From: GM7GCV1 sp965222065
GTDB lineage: Bacteria; Pseudomonadota; Gammaproteobacteria; Pseudomonadales; GM7GCV1
Assembly: GCA_965222065.1 (NCBI GenBank)
Contig: OZ244933.1
Location: 434,001 to 498,000 of the forward strand
Length of the DNA: 64,000 nucleotides
Reading direction: 5' to 3'
Shown here in pieces: positions 62,238 to 64,000 of the stretch. The notes beneath the pieces are model-generated. The model did not search any database and was not told the DNA's origin. It was given only the letters and a program-made list of their open reading frames with translations. A program made the position numbers and the translations under genes. How positions within the stretch are numbered: the first letter of the stretch is position 1; every line of letters begins with the position of its first letter.

Positions 62238-62999
62238 ATGATCAAAAATAGTCTGATCGCGCCAATAATTGGTTTAGGCATTTACATGCCTGTCATTGCA
62301 AACGCTGATAACCTTGGCCTTTACGCGGGTTACGGACAATGGTCCGCAGACGCCAGTGGCCAAATTGCTGACGATGGACGCAGCGTGGATTTACAAGATG
62401 AGTTAAATCTGGATACGGACAACTCCAATATTCTCTACATAGCCCTGGAACATCCTGTTCCAGTACTTCCAAACGTACGCCTGCAACATACTGACCTTGG
62501 AAGTTCTGGTATCGGCACCATCTCCGAAGAGCTGGAATTTAACGGCGAGATTTACCCTGTTGATGCCGAAATCAGCTCTGACCTCGATCTAACGCATACT
62601 GATGCCACGCTTTATTACCAGCTCTTTGATACCGTTTTCGGGGTCGATCTGGGCGTTACTGCACGTAAATTTGATGGATCCGCCCTATTACTTGCCGATG
62701 ACGGAGCCGGCAACAGCATTGGTGTCAGTGAAGACTTCGACGTGGTTATACCCATGGTTTATGGTCGAATCGGAATCAAGCTTCCCCTTACAGGACTGAC
62801 ACTGGATGCGAAGGCCAACTATATAAGTCGTGATAACGACAGCGTTACTGACACAGTGTTACGCCTCAATTACGAAGCAACTTTTGGGCTGGGCCTGGAG
62901 GCTGGCTACAGAACGTTTGATATAGACGTCGAAGATGATGGCTTTGTCGTAGATACCAAAATTGACGGTGCCTACATGGGTATTAGCTATCACTTTTAA
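62238..62999 (+). CDS. TIGR04219-type outer-membrane beta-barrel protein
   Basis: A 253-residue exported protein. A signal peptide (hydrophobic core about 8-20, cleavage near NADA at about 24) leads a mature chain of alternating hydrophobic and polar strands beginning NLGLYAGYGQWSADASGQI and ending in the terminal aromatic GISYHF, as in outer-membrane barrels. The layout matches the TIGR04219 family of unknown role. The ATG at 62238 is chosen over 62196 because it gives a proper signal peptide and has AAAGGA upstream. Confidence 0.82.
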   Translation: MIKNSLIAPIIGLGIYMPVIANADNLGLYAGYGQWSADASGQIADDGRSVDLQDELNLDTDNSNILYIALEHPVPVLPNVRLQHTDLGSSGIGTISEELEFNGEIYPVDAEISSDLDLTHTDATLYYQLFDTVFGVDLGVTARKFDGSALLLADDGAGNSIGVSEDFDVVIPMVYGRIGIKLPLTGLTLDAKANYISRDNDSVTDTVLRLNYEATFGLGLEAGYRTFDIDVEDDGFVVDTKIDGAYMGISYHF

Positions 63000-63041
63000 G
63001 TGTATAAATAATTCGGTACAAATTTAGAAGCCAAAACGAAA

Positions 63042-63069
63042 ACAGCCGCATATATGCGGCTGTTTTTTT
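63042..63069. terminator. Intrinsic terminator, probably bidirectional
   Basis: ACAGCCGCATATATGCGGCTGT is a perfect palindrome followed by a T7 run on the plus strand, ending the outer-membrane protein gene. On the minus strand it is followed by TTTTCGTTTT and would also stop the tRNA-Pro transcript. Confidence 0.88.
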
Positions 63070-63074
63070 GGATT

Positions 63075-63151
63075 TGGTCGGAGTGGCCGGATTTGAACCG
63101 ACGACCACCACACCCCCAGTGTGGTGCGCTACCAGGCTGCGCTACACTCCG
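63075..63151 (-). tRNA. tRNA-Pro (anticodon GGG)
   Basis: A 77-base tRNA. The acceptor arms CGGAGTG and CACTCCG pair fully. The anticodon stem CCACA/TGTGG holds the loop CTGGGGG with anticodon GGG. The T arm CCGGC-GTCGG with TTCAAAT is normal, and the discriminator A and CCA end are encoded. It lies after merR, as in pseudomonads. Confidence 0.96.
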
Positions 63152-63248
63152 ATTTTTTTGTCGCTCGGGAGCCTTATTGGCCTTGGTTTGAGCGGGCGGG
63201 AATAATACCGGAAGAGGATGAAAAACTAAACGGCGAATCGGCCTGAAT

Positions 63249-63605
63249 TTAGCTTTTTATGATATCCAGAAGCTCTTCGAGCTGTTTGATGGCATCGTCC
63301 ACTACCTGATGGTGATGGCTGCTGGTCTCTTCTGCATCAGGGTTGGCCAGTTTGGCCCTGGCTCCGCCAATGGTATAGCCTTGCTCGTAGAGGAGCGCGC
63401 GGATCTGGCGGATAAGGATAACGTCCTGACGCTGGTAATAACGACGATTCCCGCGTCTCTTTACCGGACTAAGATTTGGGAATTCCTGCTCCCAGTAACG
63501 AAGGACGTGAGGCTTAACGTCGCAAAGCTCGCTGACTTCACCAATAGTGAAATAACGCTTGCCGGGGATGGCAGGTAACTCGTTATTCTGACTGGCTTCC
63601 AGCAT
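63249..63605 (-). CDS. MerR-family transcriptional regulator
   Basis: A 118-residue regulator with an N-terminal winged helix, FTIGEVSELCDVKPHVLRYW near residue 20, and LSPVKRRGNRRYYQRQDVILI. The C-terminal part is a short coiled coil with no metal-binding cysteines, so its effector is unknown. It overlaps the ihfA end by 23 bases and is the usual neighbour of ihfA and tRNA-Pro in related genomes. Confidence 0.9.
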   Translation of the reverse strand: MLEASQNNELPAIPGKRYFTIGEVSELCDVKPHVLRYWEQEFPNLSPVKRRGNRRYYQRQDVILIRQIRALLYEQGYTIGGARAKLANPDAEETSSHHHQVVDDAIKQLEELLDIIKS

Positions 63606-63891
63606 AGTTTTCTACTCTCGCTCGCAATTTCTGACCAGGTCTAAAGGTCACAACGGTGCGGGCTGAAATGGGAATTTCTTCTCCGGTCTTGGGATTACGG
63701 CCAGGACGCGGGTTTTTCCGACGCAACTCAAAATTACCAAAACCTGATAATTTGACCGGCTCATTAGCCTCGAGCGCTTCCCGAATTTCTTCGAAAAAGA
63801 GTTCGACGATTTCCTTGGCTTCGCGCTTGTTGAGCCCTAGCTCATTAAACAGCATTTCTGCCAAATCTGCTTTAGTGAGAGCAACTGTCAT
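63583..63891 (-). CDS. ihfA: Integration host factor subunit alpha
   Basis: The alpha subunit of the DNA-bending IHF heterodimer. The 102-residue product starts ALTKADLAEMLFNELGLNKR and carries the DNA-contacting arm with NPRPGRNPKTGEEIPISAR (Pro at the intercalating position), as in the family. It follows pheT by 28 bases. Confidence 0.97.
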   Translation of the reverse strand: MTVALTKADLAEMLFNELGLNKREAKEIVELFFEEIREALEANEPVKLSGFGNFELRRKNPRPGRNPKTGEEIPISARTVVTFRPGQKLRARVENYAGSQSE

Positions 63892-63919
63892 TTTTTTTCA
63901 AGTTTTTACGTTATTGAGC

Positions 63920-64000
63920 CTATCGTTGCACTGCGCCGTGTTCAGCATTCAGTGCACTGAGTATACCCTCGACCAAGGCCGTCACTTCTTCATCATTAAG
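63920..64000 (-). CDS. pheT: Phenylalanyl-tRNA synthetase beta subunit, C-terminal end
   Basis: The last 26 codons of a frame that runs in from the right edge. It reads LNDEEVTALVEGILSALNAE and ends HGAVQR-stop, which matches the end of the anticodon-binding-like domain of PheT. The position directly before ihfA confirms it. The rest lies outside the window. Confidence 0.88.
   Translation of the reverse strand, partial: LNDEEVTALVEGILSALNAEHGAVQR

Noticed and set aside
1..64000. CRISPR arrays, prophage, insertion sequences, defence islands, biosynthetic clusters
   Set aside because: No regularly spaced repeats, transposase, integrase, phage structural or defence-type proteins are seen; the ParA gene alone does not indicate a mobile element.

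Overview
The window is chromosomal DNA of a gammaproteobacterium. The gene orders mtaD-ubiG-mupP-yciK, rpoE(algU)-rseA-rseB-rseC-degQ(mucD)-lepA-lepB-rnc-era-recO and pheT-ihfA-merR-tRNA-Pro are those of pseudomonads and related marine Pseudomonadales/Cellvibrionales-like lineages. Base composition is moderate, coding density is high, and I see no rRNA, CRISPR array, prophage or intact insertion sequence. The assignment to a lineage is inference from gene order, not from a database search.

Left part (1-11.7 kb): a myo-inositol catabolic island. On the minus strand lie a PhoD-type phosphatase, iolC fused to a DUF2090 aldolase domain, iolD, iolE and mmsA/iolA, ending in a clear intrinsic terminator, then a YidK-like sodium/solute symporter with its own candidate promoter. 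Divergently, on the plus strand, lie a diverged triose-phosphate isomerase (TTG start) and iolB. Together they take 2-keto-inositol to DHAP, acetyl-CoA and CO2; inositol dehydrogenase (iolG) and a regulator are not in the window. The PhoD protein suggests that inositol may be released from phosphoesters outside the cytoplasm.

Middle part (11.8-34 kb): yciH, an S9 peptidase, greB, a siderophore-interacting flavoprotein, mtaD-ubiG-mupP-yciK, an orphan ParA, sohB with a small Arg/Asp-repeat protein, nudC, ttcA, a phosphatase-fold protein, chrA, dps, an SDR, an EamA transporter, an uncharacterised exported protein plus lipoprotein pair downstream of trpS, an M18 aminopeptidase, and mnmC overlapping a SpoIIAA-like gene.

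Right part (34-57.9 kb) is mostly housekeeping: dcd, apbC/mrp, uppP-tsaB, hemH-adk, mazG-cysM-recO-era-rnc-DUF4845-lepB-lepA, then the envelope-stress block degQ-rseC-rseB-rseA-rpoE, nadB, sdhE/ygfZ, ung, a degenerate GGDEF protein, lysS and prfB with an intact programmed +1 frameshift. After that (58.1-62.0 kb) comes a four-carbon sugar-acid operon (ltnD-otnK-otnC-denD) for L-threonate and D-erythronate, which also ends at DHAP, then an outer-membrane barrel protein, tRNA-Pro(GGG), a MerR regulator, ihfA and the 3' end of pheT.

I did not find a wholly new defence or mobile system. The most unusual signals are a perfect terminator-like hairpin inside the first codons of rseB, the PhoD/TIM additions to the inositol island with AT-rich palindromes in the divergent promoter region, a probable CTG-initiated exported protein paired with an unknown lipoprotein after trpS, and a small charged-repeat protein behind sohB.
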